Below, piece by piece: positions 1 to 10,187 of a DNA stretch of 20,911 bases. Source of the stretch: Gnetum montanum (taxonomy: Eukaryota > Streptophyta > Gnetopsida > Gnetales > Gnetaceae); assembly GCA_015680685.1 (NCBI GenBank), contig MNCI01013830.1, positions 5,489 to 26,399 of the forward strand. Reading direction: 5' to 3'. The notes below the pieces were generated by a model. It was not told the DNA's origin and made no database searches. It saw only the letters and a list, made by a program, of their open reading frames with translations. Each line of letters begins with the position of its first letter. The first letter of the stretch is position 1. A program made the position numbers and the translations under genes.

Positions 1-240
1 GGCAAAGTTGGCTGAATCTCCTTAAAGTAAGTCATTTGTAGTTTACACACAACGCAATCGTTACATTTATCACAACCAGATGCTGCAACAGCACACACAC
101 ATACTCACATTAACTACTGAGTTTATTTGGAGGTATCTGGGCCTTGGTGTTGCCAGAGACCAGCAGACACCTAAATCCTGTTCGAGGACACTCATTGGCG
201 GTCACATCCCAAACGGTCGCCAGCACTAATGTCTAGCCCA
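1..240 (-). other. GC- and CpG-richer segment with a primer-binding-site-like sequence
   Basis: By eye this segment holds several CpG dinucleotides (near 53, 58, 182, 199, 214 and 218), whereas the kilobases to its right are almost free of them, so it may be younger or differently methylated. On the minus strand, positions 222-208 read TGGCGACCGTTTGGG, which resembles the TGGCG-type primer-binding sites of plant Ty3/gypsy elements. Just upstream, TAGACA ends at 230 and could be an LTR end. The element would then continue beyond the left edge of the window. Alternatively, the minus strand is open for about 39 codons here, ending in TAA near 104, so it could be the last exon of the gene-like remnant to the right. 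The compositional change is seen directly; both interpretations are inference. Confidence 0.35.
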
Positions 241-258
241 CCAATTCTTGTTGTTTAC

Positions 259-390
259 CTACAAGAACATGGAAGATAAAACATAGAACAACTTAGCATA
301 TTTTTTCTAAAACAAAATAACAACATGATCATATAACATAAAACATAAATGCAAAATAACTTAAACAAAAATAAAATAAGTAGAACATAC
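259..390 (-). other. Intron-like GT-AG segment
   Basis: On the minus strand the segment begins GTATGTTC at 390, is strongly T-rich, contains a branch-point-like TGCTAAG, and ends TTCTTGTAG at 259. Its length of 132 bp is usual for a plant intron. It follows a decayed but still recognisable reading frame (positions 693-391) and precedes the GC-richer segment at the left edge. Splice sites are short, so chance cannot be excluded, and no transcript evidence is available. Confidence 0.35.
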
Positions 391-1487
391 CTATAACCAC
401 ATGGTGCACTTGGCCAAGTCTAACAATGAGTCTCCTCTTTGTAGGCTACTCAACAAAAATTTTATGTCCTCAACCATAGAGCTCTTCAATTATACTCTAG
501 CTACTCCTTCAGCTTCAACACTTACCTCCTTGGCCTTCTTAACATTTTCACAAGAAACTTGAGATTCAATCCTCATGCTATCAACTAAAGGACAACGCAT
601 CCCACTAAAATGTCTAGTGATAACAAACAATGATTTCCCAAAATTTCTTTTGAGTTCTAAGCCTACATGGTTGAAAAACCAAGTTTCACCCAAGGCTTAA
701 AAACTTGGAATGTATCCTGACTTACCTATTGTTCATCTTTCTTTACCACTAGGAAATCTTTGAGCATCCTAGATATGCCACAAAAAATGTAAAGTGCATG
801 TGACATATCATACCAAGATTGTCCACAAGATTCAAGGTCTTTCCTCATAGCCTAAAAACCAAATAACTACCTAGTTCAATTATGCACCTTCAGTAAGGAC
901 CTTTTTCTTATCCATTCATGTTCAATACCTAGGATCTTCTTCTATGACAACAAATTTAGAAACACCTAGGATCAGAACAATGGGTACATCTTGTTTACCT
1001 CTATGACCTAGAAATCATTTAAAGTTATTCTATATTGGCCATGATGAGTGTTTAGCCATTCTTCCACCTCCTTCCAATGGCCCACTTCTTTACCTGATTT
1101 GGTGGCAACCTTCATCCCCTCACAAGGGATGCCAAAGAGTTCATTGAAGGTAGGTACAATGATGGTCAATGTGGTAAGCATATCATGAATCTGGGTGAAT
1201 AATTTCTTCACTCATTTGTTAAAGATGCCAATGACATTTACCATCTCAGGGGGTAGGGATTGTTGGGCTAGGAGCCATGAACAAATTAAGCAAATCTACA
1301 TTGGTGAACTTTACTTGGATGCTGCTAGGTGCCTAGCTAGCTAACCAATGTTCCATTGTGTCAACCTCACCAAATTTGAGGATGAGTGTATCCTTAGCAC
1401 ATCCTAAAGTTATCACAATAATGGATAATGATGATGCAACCTCTACAACACAATGAAGATAACCCATTAGCTTTGGTTTAGGCACCC
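391..1487 (-). pseudogene. Degenerate minus-strand coding remnant, unknown family
   Basis: I do not recognise this protein. Two open stretches stand out on the minus strand: 1211-1008, with ELFGIPCEGMKV and VGHWKEVEEWLNTHHG, and 693-490, with KSLFVITRHFSGMRCPLVDS. The second continues in frame past one stop (near 480-478) to about 393. Between and upstream of them the reading frame can be followed only by allowing several stops and frameshifts, for example in-frame TAG codons after LAS near 1340. The amino-acid composition looks protein-like rather than random (charged, amphipathic stretches), in contrast to the A-rich surroundings. The remnant is bounded by intron-like T-rich segments on both sides. 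It may be a decayed cellular gene or an extra open reading frame of a retroelement. It is not gag or pol as far as I can see. Confidence 0.4.
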
Positions 1488-2520
1488 CTATATATGACAA
1501 AAATATAACAAGTATAACAAATTAAAACAAAACCAATAATCACACCAATGAAAAAGTAAAACAATTAAGGTCTAAATAGCCAACAACTATATAATGATAA
1601 AAATGTTAACATTACATAAAAAATATAATAAACAAAATTAAAAAATTCTTCCTTTGCTCACTAAGTAGGGATAGCATGGGGACCATAATGAATATACTTG
1701 TCTATGCATCCAAATCAAGGTTACCTTACTAACTATGAGCTATCCCATTGGCTAGGCACCTATAGTAGGCTTAGGAATAGCATGAGGTGTACCTACTAAA
1801 GTCACCCTTGAGCTACTCCATCACTATGATCCTCACTACTAGGCTTTTGACAAAGACCTCCAATGTTGTTTAGGCTGAAGGCAAGAGCTTGTCACTCTTA
1901 ATTAATCATTGGTCATCCATCTTATACCTGCAAGCATGCCAACCTAAAAAAAATTGTTAAATCCAAGTGGCCTAATGAAACTGAAAAGTAAACCAAAAAC
2001 ATAAAATTACACTTATCCTTCCACATAGTGGATGGTACCAGGAGGATTTTGGAACAATGCATTAACATAGTGACCAACCAATAATGTGTTAGGATTGTAC
2101 TAGATGATTTTTGGCATATCCCAAACTTTGGACAACTGATGTGTGCCCTTGGTGTATATGCTATCGAACTATTCACCCTCAAAATAAGTATCAATATTTT
2201 CAATTAGGAACTTCATGATCAAGCTAGTAGAGTGGGGTAGTAAGGTGTCCATAATTACAGTTGTTGTTTTAGATGCTAAGCGTGATCACACCATCACACT
2301 AAGATTCTATAGTAGGAAGGCCAAGAACTCTTTTGTCCTTGGCCTAAATCATAGGAAACTATAGTCCAATGTCATATCAATAGGTGGGGTATTAGACCCT
2401 AGTGTGTGGATGCAACATAAAAGCCCAACTAGCTTGGTCACCACCAAGATGAGTTTCAAGAAGGCCTTGCTCAACCCAATAATGACCATTAAGACCTGAC
2501 ATGACCATAACTAAAAGTTT
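1488..2520 (-). pseudogene. Further minus-strand coding-like fragments with intron-like gaps
   Basis: Upstream, on the minus strand, of the fragment ending at 1487 lie more protein-like pieces: around 2520-2410 (with WVEQGLLETHLGGDQASWAF), and 2203-2015 (with DTYFEGE, then LLVGHYVNALFQNPPGTIHY). They are interrupted by stops. T-rich stretches look like decayed introns: about 1651-1488 ends TATATAG, and another ends TTTTTTTTAG at 1944. The expected GT at 1651 has become GA. I cannot assign a family. The order and strand suggest the fragments belong to the same ancient gene as the remnant at 391-1487, but this is inference. Confidence 0.3.
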
Positions 2521-3770
2521 AAAAAAACATTAAATAACCAAAAAATTTCAACATAATTTGAAAATTTCCACATTAAACCAAACAAAAAAATTCACAATTT
2601 TCAACCCTTAAAATTAAAACAAAATTTAGCCAAAAATTAGAAGAAGAGACCAAGTAGCCCATTAACACCGATGGCAATCTTATGGTGAAAATTTACATAA
2701 ATATTGCAAAAATTTTATGTAGAAAATTGAAACCATGGGAATTATATTGTACCAAGATATAACCCAAATCAATAGTTACCAAATCCCAACTTGAATTTAA
2801 CAAAATTTCACCAAGAAATCCTAGTTTACATTGAAATTAGCTATAGTCAAAACTCTATGGAGACTAGTTAAAAAAATTTTAAAAATTCTAATGGTTGTTG
2901 GAAATCAAAATAAAACACATAAATGACCTTAATTAATTTTTAATTTTTCATATAAAATACCAAAAATAGACCAACACTGATCATACAACTTGGGGGTTTG
3001 CAGTTGCAATAGTTAAAACTACAATCATATAAGGCAATTAACACCAACTAAAAAATGACAACTTTCCACATACTATTTTTTTCTAAGTCTAAATTTTGCA
3101 CATATATAAGATTTTACAAAATATGTCATCAATGGTATAGTTTTAGACTTCAAAAAATTTCAAAAGATAACTCAAAAACACTACAAAATTTCATGGAAAA
3201 ACCTAAATTGTAAAAGAAAATAGTTGTAGTGAGAGCCTAGAAAAAAAATATGAAAACATTTTTAAAAATTTTAAAACTAATGCCAAAACTTCCTAGATGG
3301 TCCACAATATTCGTATTTAGGTAGTAAATTGGTAGAAAATATTTTTTCCAATGTCAACATTGTCAATTTCAAAGGGGTAAAAACCATAAAAACCCAAAAT
3401 TTCACTTGCACTAACTATAGGAAAATTCATAAAACATTAATCATTGGCCAAAATTCAGTGATTTCAAAACTATTTAAACTAGTAAATATTAGCCAACAAT
3501 CCTATGGCCCTAGAAACCAAAAAATTCCATGTTAAGTTCTTATAAAAAATTGAAAAGTGTCACTACGTCTTTTAATAGAAAATATTGAAAATGCATAAAA
3601 TGGCCTAGATAAAAACATGGGCATTCCCTAAGGGCAAAACAACATTGTGAAGTTATAATCATAACCTAAATAAAATGTGTGAATTTCACAAAAAGATATA
3701 TTCAAACAAAAAGCCTATATGACCCCAAATGACTAAGTTAAATGCCAAAAACTAGAAAGAAACAACTAGG
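2521..3770. other. A-rich gene-free stretch
   Basis: The plus strand is dominated by A runs and AAAATTTC-like words, so the minus strand is T-rich. Short open frames occur but have biased, low-complexity composition and no family resemblance. The strand asymmetry would fit a long intron or untranslated region of the minus-strand remnant to the left, or an old AT-rich insertion. No repeat boundary is visible. Confidence 0.5.
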
Positions 3771-4536
3771 AATGGTGTAGCTAGTAGTCATGGTGGAGGA
3801 TCCTTCTTCCAATAGATGCCATGGTAGAATTGAAAGCCCTTTGGAAGTAGATTCTACCTCAACCAAAGATGGATTTTTTTTATTGTACCCACCCTTCTCT
3901 TAGACATCTTTGATCAACAAGTAATAGAAAATCTTCCAAGTCCTACTCCAACTTCCTTGCAACTACTTTCTTCCTTGAGGAAGAATGACAAAACTACAGT
4001 ACAAGGAGATGAGATTCAAAGTAAAATTTCTAAAATAGCTTTGGTGTTATGCATTCTCGATAGGAAATGGGCTATGAGAATAAATTTTAGTAAAATTAAT
4101 ACGTGGGAATTGTTTCCACACTTATGCATTCTCAATCTAAATTCCATTCCTAAAACACCCACGCAGCTTCCACATAACTCCATGTTCATAATTAGAAGGT
4201 CAAAACTATGTTGGGTTAGTGGAAAAATTAATTTATTTTAACAACTTAAATTTGGATGGGCCCCACTAGGTGAGTCCCAAATAAACTAGTAAAAATCCTA
4301 ACACACTAGGATTAAAAAATTCCTACAAGAACTACACTAGGATTAAGTACCCAATCTTTGGAATGGATTCCAAGTCCCAACCACTACCAAGCCTAACCTC
4401 CCAACCATCCATTCATAACACATCAATGCCAATAAGCCCTGATATCAAAATTAGAAACTGGGTATCAACATTAGAAGATAATAAACACCAAGGTCAAAAA
4501 CAATTATAAAATCCATTACTTTTGATAACTACATTA
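3771..4536. other. Gene-free stretch of mixed composition
   Basis: This stretch is less A-rich than the one before. A minus-strand ATG at 3899 starts a short frame (MSKRRVGT followed by lysines and a stop after about 17 codons), and the plus strand is open at 3957-4241 without any recognisable motif. Neither is supported as a gene. From about 4260 the sequence takes on the character of the tandem array that follows. Confidence 0.4.
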
Positions 4537-6012
4537 TCCAATAGTCCAACTACACTAGATAGCATATTTTGAAGGTGGATGGAACTTTCCACCATTAATC
4601 AGGCCTCCAATTAACCCTAGAATGATCATGCCAAGTCCCAAACCCTAACAAGAGCCTTTTGCAACTTCAAAACTTCCTAAAACCTAGCAAAAAGTATCAA
4701 AAACCATAAATTTTGATTGAAACATATTGGGGGACACTACTACTACATTCGCCAACATAGTCTCAATGTAGTTGGTGGAGGCTTGACTGCCAAATGCCAA
4801 AAATGACCTTCAAAGTAGCATATCTTAGCCTTCACACCTTTCTAGGGTATCCAGTAACCTTGAAATGCTAGAAAACTAAGAAAAAATTAGGCAAAACCTA
4901 CTTCAACCTTAGAACCATGCTGAGGAGGCCTAGGACTATGCTAGCCAACATAGTTCCAATGTGGATCATCCATGAAAACTTAAAAATAGGCTATAAATAA
5001 GCCAAATCAACATCTGGATGCATCATCCCAACCCCAAAACACTGTTGGAGCCATCAAAGACAACCAAACCCCAAGCGTTGAGTCAAAAATAGATAAAACC
5101 TATCATATCCTCCTAGTTCATTCTAGGAATACACTAGCTAGCATATTCTATGGGGAGATGACCATATTAAGGCTCAAAAAACCATCAGAATTAATGATTT
5201 TGTGTCTAGACCCTAGCCATGGGTACTAGTAATCCTAAGAACTTGAAAACTTCATCTATTCACTACTAAAACTCATCAAAAATCAGAAATAAAGTGCAAG
5301 TCAACTTGGGTAAGACTAGAGTCATGCTAGCTAGTATGGCTCTAATGTAGTTAAGTTTCCAAAAAACTTCTTACTAGTACCACAATACTCTAAATGACCT
5401 AAAACTTAATTGGGAAATCCTATAACCTTGAAAGCCTAAAACCAACTACAATTTAGCCTTGTTTTGATCATTGAAAGCTTAATTTTTTCCATCCACACTA
5501 AGGACACCCTCAACTAGGTTGGCCAACATAGTTCAAGTAAGGATGCTTTCAAATTTCACTTCTAGAAACCTATTTTGGCATTCAAATTATTGATTCACAA
5601 CCCTAATGCCCTTGCACTAACCTAGGAAGTTGATAAGACATATACTTTAATCATAGAATATCACAAATTAGTTTTATCCATGGAGCCATGCTAGCCAATG
5701 TAGTCCCAGCATTGTTGACAATCTTAGTAGCATTTTTGGCTTCCAAATGGTCAAATCAATATCAAAGTTGGTCAATATTTAGTCATTAACCACTAAGTTA
5801 TTAATTTGGACCATCATAACCCCAACACTATCCGTAACAAGTCCTAAAACCTAATTTTTTATAGGAATTGCACTAGGGCCTACTAGAACCATGGTAGGCA
5901 ATGTAGTCCCAATGTGGATCTAGTGTAGTTGCCAAGAGGGATCTTATTTCAACCTTCAAACATCCTCAAAATGACCTTCTAAAGTGCCCAAACTCCTCCA
6001 TTAATCCTACAA
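4537..6012. repeat. Degenerate tandem array, period about 193 bp, at least 7 copies
   Basis: A recurring core, roughly CTAGCCAACATAGTYCCAATGT, is found with its GCCAACATAG position at 4751, 4944, 5137, 5330, 5522, 5694 and 5897. The successive spacings are 193, 193, 193, 192, 172 and 203 bp. A weaker copy may start near 4537. Flanking words also recur in order within units, for example AAATGACCT (4801, 5392, 5968) and AACCTTGAAA (4856, 5424). The units have diverged substantially. The length is close to a nucleosome repeat, as in many plant satellites. Tat-type retrotransposons such as pea Ogre are known to carry tandem repeats in untranslated regions, so the array could come from such an element. 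No coding capacity is seen. Confidence 0.8.
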
Positions 6013-6059
6013 CCTCATACCATGGCCCAATAAGGCTTAAAACTAGCAAAATGTGATCC

Positions 6060-6830
6060 TAATTGATCCATATTCCCCATGTTTCCCACCTTGATTGGTT
6101 TGGCCTTATTCCATTGTTTTGACTTGATTCAATCTTGTTATACACCATCAACTTTTTTTGCCCTATCATTTGTCTTTATTTTTATCATTTGGGCCTTGTT
6201 CTACCTAAATGTTCCTATCATTTAGCATCTTTTCACCTTGATGAACTTGGTTTAACATCGATTAATACCATGGAGCATCACTGGACCTTATCTAATGCAT
6301 TAGAATGTTATTTGATGGGATCTGAACATCATTTGAGGTTCAAGTGACATCATTTATCATCATTTAGCTATCATTTGACTTGATTTCATGTTATTTTGCC
6401 TTTAGTTTAGCTCCTCTACCCTATCCTAACCCCTATGATCCTTGTTGACCATGTTTTAGCCTTGTTCGACATCATTTGATGCTACTTGAACATCATTATA
6501 CCCTCATTTGGCCTCATTAGATCATCATTTGGACTCATTTGATATCTACCTACCCTTATTTCATGTTTTTTGGCCTTAAGTACATCTTACCTACCTTGCC
6601 TCTCCTTTTATGATCCTCGTTGACCTTGTGTTAACCTTGCTTAACGTTAGTAGATGAGGTTTGGCCATCATTTGGCATTTACTTAATCTCACTCAACCAT
6701 TTTTTGTCCTTCATTTGATACTATTTAGCCTTTGTTTCACCCTATTTTTTTAACCTAGCTCATATAACATCTAGTGGCCTTGTTTGAACCCTATTTGACC
6801 ATTAATAAAACATGTTTTGGCTTATCCATG
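6060..6830. repeat. CATTTG-rich region with a 175-bp tandem duplication
   Basis: ATCATTTG or CATTTGG words recur many times on the plus strand (around 6166, 6186, 6328, 6471, 6497, 6523, 6667 and 6712). Two units of 175 bp can be aligned from landmarks: TTTCATGTT at 6384 and 6559, and ATGATCCTYGTTGACC at 6435 and 6610. The composition (pyrimidine-rich, many CCTTG and CATTTG words) differs from the 193-bp array immediately to the left, so I treat it as a separate repeat. The open frame at 6135-6347 is part of this low-complexity sequence and is not called as a gene. Confidence 0.6.
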
Positions 6831-7117
6831 TACAATTTCTAGAGTATTTTATATTATTTTGGCATTATTTGCTCACAATAACATACAAGTGTCACTTAAT
6901 GTGCTTATGGTTGATGTGCAAGACTAGAGTATGGATACCTGGAAGAAAATTAGTTTACCTTTGAGCCTAATTAAGCCTAATGGTAATGTTGAATGATTCA
7001 TTGACCTAAACACTTAGATCTTGAGCTTGAGAGTCTAGTTGACCACATAGTCTTGATAAAGAAGCCTCTCAGATGGCCAAAACACCTAGTTAAAACCCTT
7101 GACCTTGAGGCTCGCAA
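6831..7117. other. Junction between repeats and the gypsy pol
   Basis: No recognisable domain is seen here. Recognisable pol sequence begins only near 7118. In related elements several hundred codons lie between protease and reverse transcriptase, so part of this linker may be lost or too decayed to read. The left boundary of the plus-strand element must lie in or near this interval. Confidence 0.4.
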
Positions 7118-8010
7118 CCTTACTAAAGACTCTCTGGTTGAGGTTCCTATTATGACACAGTGGTGAGGAGAAAACACTAAAAACTAAGTTTCTTACTAGA
7201 ACCTCAATAGGCTCAAGACATTACTAATGTCCTCCAAGACAATATTAAGACCTTTGCATGAACATATGAAGATATGTCAGGTCTTGACCAATGCTTAGTG
7301 AAACATAATATTATTCTCTATCCTATTGTTAAACCTATTAAATAAAAAGTTCATAATATTAAACCAAATTTATCCATGGCAATTCGTGATGAAATCATGA
7401 AACTATATCAGGCTAGTTTCATTCAAGCTATCGATTACATAGAATGTGTGTTCAATAGAGTAGTAGTTCCTAAGAAAAATAAGAGTATATATATCTATAT
7501 TTATTTCAAAGATCTGAATAAGGAAACCATTAAAGATTATTTCCCTTTACCTATTATTAACCAACTTATCAATACTATGAATAGACATTCCTTGTTATCC
7601 TTCATGGATGGATTCTCGAAATACAACCAAGTTAGGATTAACCCAAAGCATCAACTTTGTATGATCTTCATTATCCCTTGGAGAACCTTTTGTTACACCA
7701 TGATTCCCCTTGGTCTAAGGACTGTAGGTGTCATCTATAAATGAGAAATGATGTATATCTTTAGTGATTACATGCTATGATTATTTAATAACTATGTGGA
7801 TGATATAGCTATTATGTCTAAGATGGCTAGTGACTATGTGCATGACCTTGACCATGTGTTGAAATAATGTCTTAAGTATGAGCTTGGGCTTAATCCCAAT
7901 GGTGTCTTTGGTATAAAAATTGGTAATATGCATGGCTTTGCAATATTTTAAGTGGTAATACATGTTGATCCTAATAAGGTTAAGGCCATATCCAACTTGG
8001 TAGTACCAAC
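7118..8010 (+). pseudogene. pol: Ty3/gypsy reverse transcriptase, degenerate
   Basis: The reverse transcriptase copies the element RNA into DNA. The pre-RT segment reads FA-stop-TYEDMSGLD (7253-7288); the stop TGA at 7259 replaces the usual Trp. From 7376 an open stretch carries family landmarks: YFKDLNKETIKDYFPLP, LLSFMDGFSKYNQ and MIPLGL. The frame then continues past a stop at 7742 to the catalytic box YVDD (7793-7804) followed by IAIMSK. The thumb and tether region has FGIKIG, HVDPNKVKAI and NLRGL. One frame can be followed for over 1 kb with only scattered stops (7259, 7340, 7742, 7778, 7866, 7948, 8037), so decay is mainly by point mutation. The first catalytic Asp lies in the LSFMDGFSKYNQ block. 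Upstream, a frameshift separates LTKDSLVEVP (from about 7111) from the frame used here. Family assignment is firm. Confidence 0.9.
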
Positions 8011-8600
8011 TAACCTTAAGAATCTTCGAGGATTGTAAGTTAGATTACAATTTATTTGTAGGTTCATCATCACTAGGCTTAAAAATAAATTACAACCCAT
8101 GCAACACTTTCTTAAGAAGGGAGTTTGCTATGAGTCGATAACTCAATTTCAAGAAGCCTTTGAAAATATTAGGTAAGAGTAGGCACAACTACCCATGATC
8201 TATCCATCATAAAAGGATAAACCCTTCTACATCTACCTTGCTATCCCTAACATGTCCATTTCCTCTCTACTCTATTAGAAGTGAAATGATGGAGCATATA
8301 TACTTGTATACTATCTAAGCCATTCATTAATTACTTATGAGACCCTATACACTGAAGTGGAGAATGCGTAGCCTAGGTCTTCTCATTGAAGAAGTGAAGA
8401 AACTACCTCTTTAGGAGCCAAGTCAATGTCACTTTCAAGGATAATGTGCTTAGAGCCATAATGACCAATATCTATGAGAGTAGCTATATAGCCCATTGGA
8501 AAGTCATAATAGCTAATCTTGACCTCCATTATGTCTACCAAGCCTCAACCAAAGGTCAAGCTATAGCCATAAAATTTACCATTTTCCCAATAGAAGACGA
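8011..8600 (+). pseudogene. pol: Retroelement RNase H (first), degenerate
   Basis: This domain follows reverse transcriptase and would digest the RNA strand of the hybrid. The same frame as the RT carries VRLQFICRFI, LQPMQHFLKKGV, KDKPFYIYLAIP and YYLSHSLITYETLYTEVENA. A frameshift near 8364 moves the reading into another frame, where RNYLFRSQVNV and VLRAIMTNIYESSYIAHW are followed by YQASTKGQAIAIKF (about 8538-8579), a block that closes this domain in Tat-type and related elements. Stops occur at 8176, 8182, 8209, 8275 and 8281 among others. The order and landmarks match the family; catalytic residues are not all recognisable. Confidence 0.8.
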
Positions 8601-9140
8601 TGTAGCCATTAACTCTAAATTCCTGGATGAACACATCAACATTGTTAGCAAAGTACCCAAGAGCTATGAGTCAATTATATACTTTGACAAATATTTAATT
8701 GCCCATGGGGCTAGTGCTATTGCCATCATAACATTACCTTTTGGTGAAATCCAATCCTTTGCCTACCATTTTGAATTCCCATTTACTAACAATGTGGTAA
8801 AGTATGAAGCATTGATTAGGGAAATGATGGTAGCTCATGACAAGGAATCAAATACCTAATGATTAAAGGTGATTCTTAACTTATGGTTAACTAACAAAAT
8901 TTGCAACCTTATTGTGACCTAAGTAAGAAACTAGTGCAACAATTTGTAGATGTTGGTATCCAACATATACCCCAAACTAAGAACACATTAGTCAATGCCA
9001 TTGCAATCTTAGCCCTAAGTCTGATGTTTGATGTATTTAGAAATTTGACTTCCTTAACCATGAACTTTGCCATTTCCATTATACCATACACTAAAGGTAA
9101 CTCTATAGCCTCTGTCAACACTACTCCTCAAAAGGAATAG
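8601..9140 (+). pseudogene. pol: Second, archaeal-type RNase H (aRNH), degenerate
   Basis: A second RNase H next to the first marks Tat-lineage gypsy elements in plants. Visible landmarks are ESIIYFDKYL (first catalytic Asp), HGASAIAI, FEFPFTNNVVKYEALI (catalytic Glu in KYEAL), then, after a frameshift near 8850, a GDS motif (about 8871-8879) for the third acidic residue and IQHIPQTKN near the end. The final catalytic Asp of the usual ADALA-type motif is replaced by Asn (VNAIAILA, codon 8994-8996), so the enzyme would be inactive even without the frameshift and the stops after GDS. The open stretches are 8446-8859 and 8901-9140 in two different frames. The domain directly precedes integrase. 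Confidence 0.8.
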
Positions 9141-10187
9141 TATTATGATATCATGTTTTACCTAGTCCATGGTGAATCCTTGCAAGGATTGACTACCTCT
9201 CAAAAGGATGTTGTATGAAAAAGATCAAAATAGTTTTTCATCATAGGTAATAACACATTATGTTGATGGTCCTATGATGACATATTATTGGTGTGCTTGG
9301 GTGAAACCGAAGCCTGCATAGTCCTTGAGCAAGTTCATGAAGGTGTATGTGAAGGACATATAGCACCTAATGTCATGGCCACTAAGATTATATGACTAGG
9401 CTATTATTGGCCCTATATGGAAAGTAACTACCTGCAAAATTTTAAAACTTGTGACACCTATCAACAAAATTGCAACTTGATACACGTGCAACCAAGTTAC
9501 ACACTACTCATATAACTTAGCCATTTTAATGGTGGGGACATGACATTATTCAACCTATAACACCTAAGTCTTCTATAGGGTATAGATTTATCATAAATAC
9601 AACCAAATACTTTACAAAGTGGGTTGAATATATTCACCTAAGGAAGAAAACATCTCAACGAGTCTATAGATTTATACTTGATAACATATTGGTCCATTTT
9701 TCCATACCTTTGAGCATAGTCACAGATAATGAACCATAATTTAGTAGCCAAGAAACACAAACTATTTTCAAGACCTAGACATTAAGCTATTTATGGATCT
9801 GAAGCTATTTTTCCCCTTAAATTATAGGCTCCATTACTAAGAGTGGCCCTATTATACTTCATCAATGATGAGAAACATAAGGAACTATGTACCATTAACC
9901 TAGATTCAACGAAGGAGTAGTGGATACAAATATTTTCTCACATTGAATGATATGAAGAGAGATAGAGACAATAGCATAGCCATGACCTAAACAAATAAAA
10001 GATCAAGGAAGAAGACCTAGTCCTAAAGGCTATCCATGAGCATGCATACATGTTCTTAGTTAACTAAAAGGGGTCTTTCTTGGTCATCAAGGCCTATGGC
10101 AATGGAGGCTTCATAGTGGCAAACATGAATGGGAATAAATTGGCCAATCTAGTCAACCATTTCTATCTAAACCCATATTATGTCTAA
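9141..10187 (+). pseudogene. pol: Ty3/gypsy integrase with internal deletion, degenerate
   Basis: Integrase inserts the DNA copy into the host genome. The N-terminal zinc-binding module is readable: His at 9336 and His at 9357 (HEGVCEGH), then Cys at 9450 and a Tyr at 9459 in place of the last Cys. LGYYWP lies between the pairs. After a frameshift, the catalytic core shows the first Asp at 9542 (WGHD), FTKWVE, and the second Asp at 9725 (VTDNEP), 61 codons apart. Reading then jumps at about 9775-9792 to YGSEAIFPL, which in the family lies well after the third catalytic residue, so the Glu region is deleted. The C-terminal part has EEDLVLKAI, KAYGNGGFIVANMNG and a terminal YYV followed by TAA at 10185-10187. 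Confidence 0.85.

Noticed and set aside
3957-4241. 94-codon plus-strand open frame
   Set aside because: No recognisable motif, no upstream promoter or start context, and the opposite-strand sequence around it is equally non-committal; length is within chance for AT-rich decayed DNA.
6135-6347. 70-codon plus-strand open frame
   Set aside because: It lies within the CATTTG-rich repetitive region and its His/Leu-rich composition follows from the repeats.
7781-7963. 60-codon minus-strand open frame
   Set aside because: Antisense to the reverse transcriptase YVDD region; a shadow.
8909-9121. 70-codon minus-strand open frame
   Set aside because: It is the antisense shadow of the archaeal-type RNase H segment, which has clear family landmarks on the plus strand.
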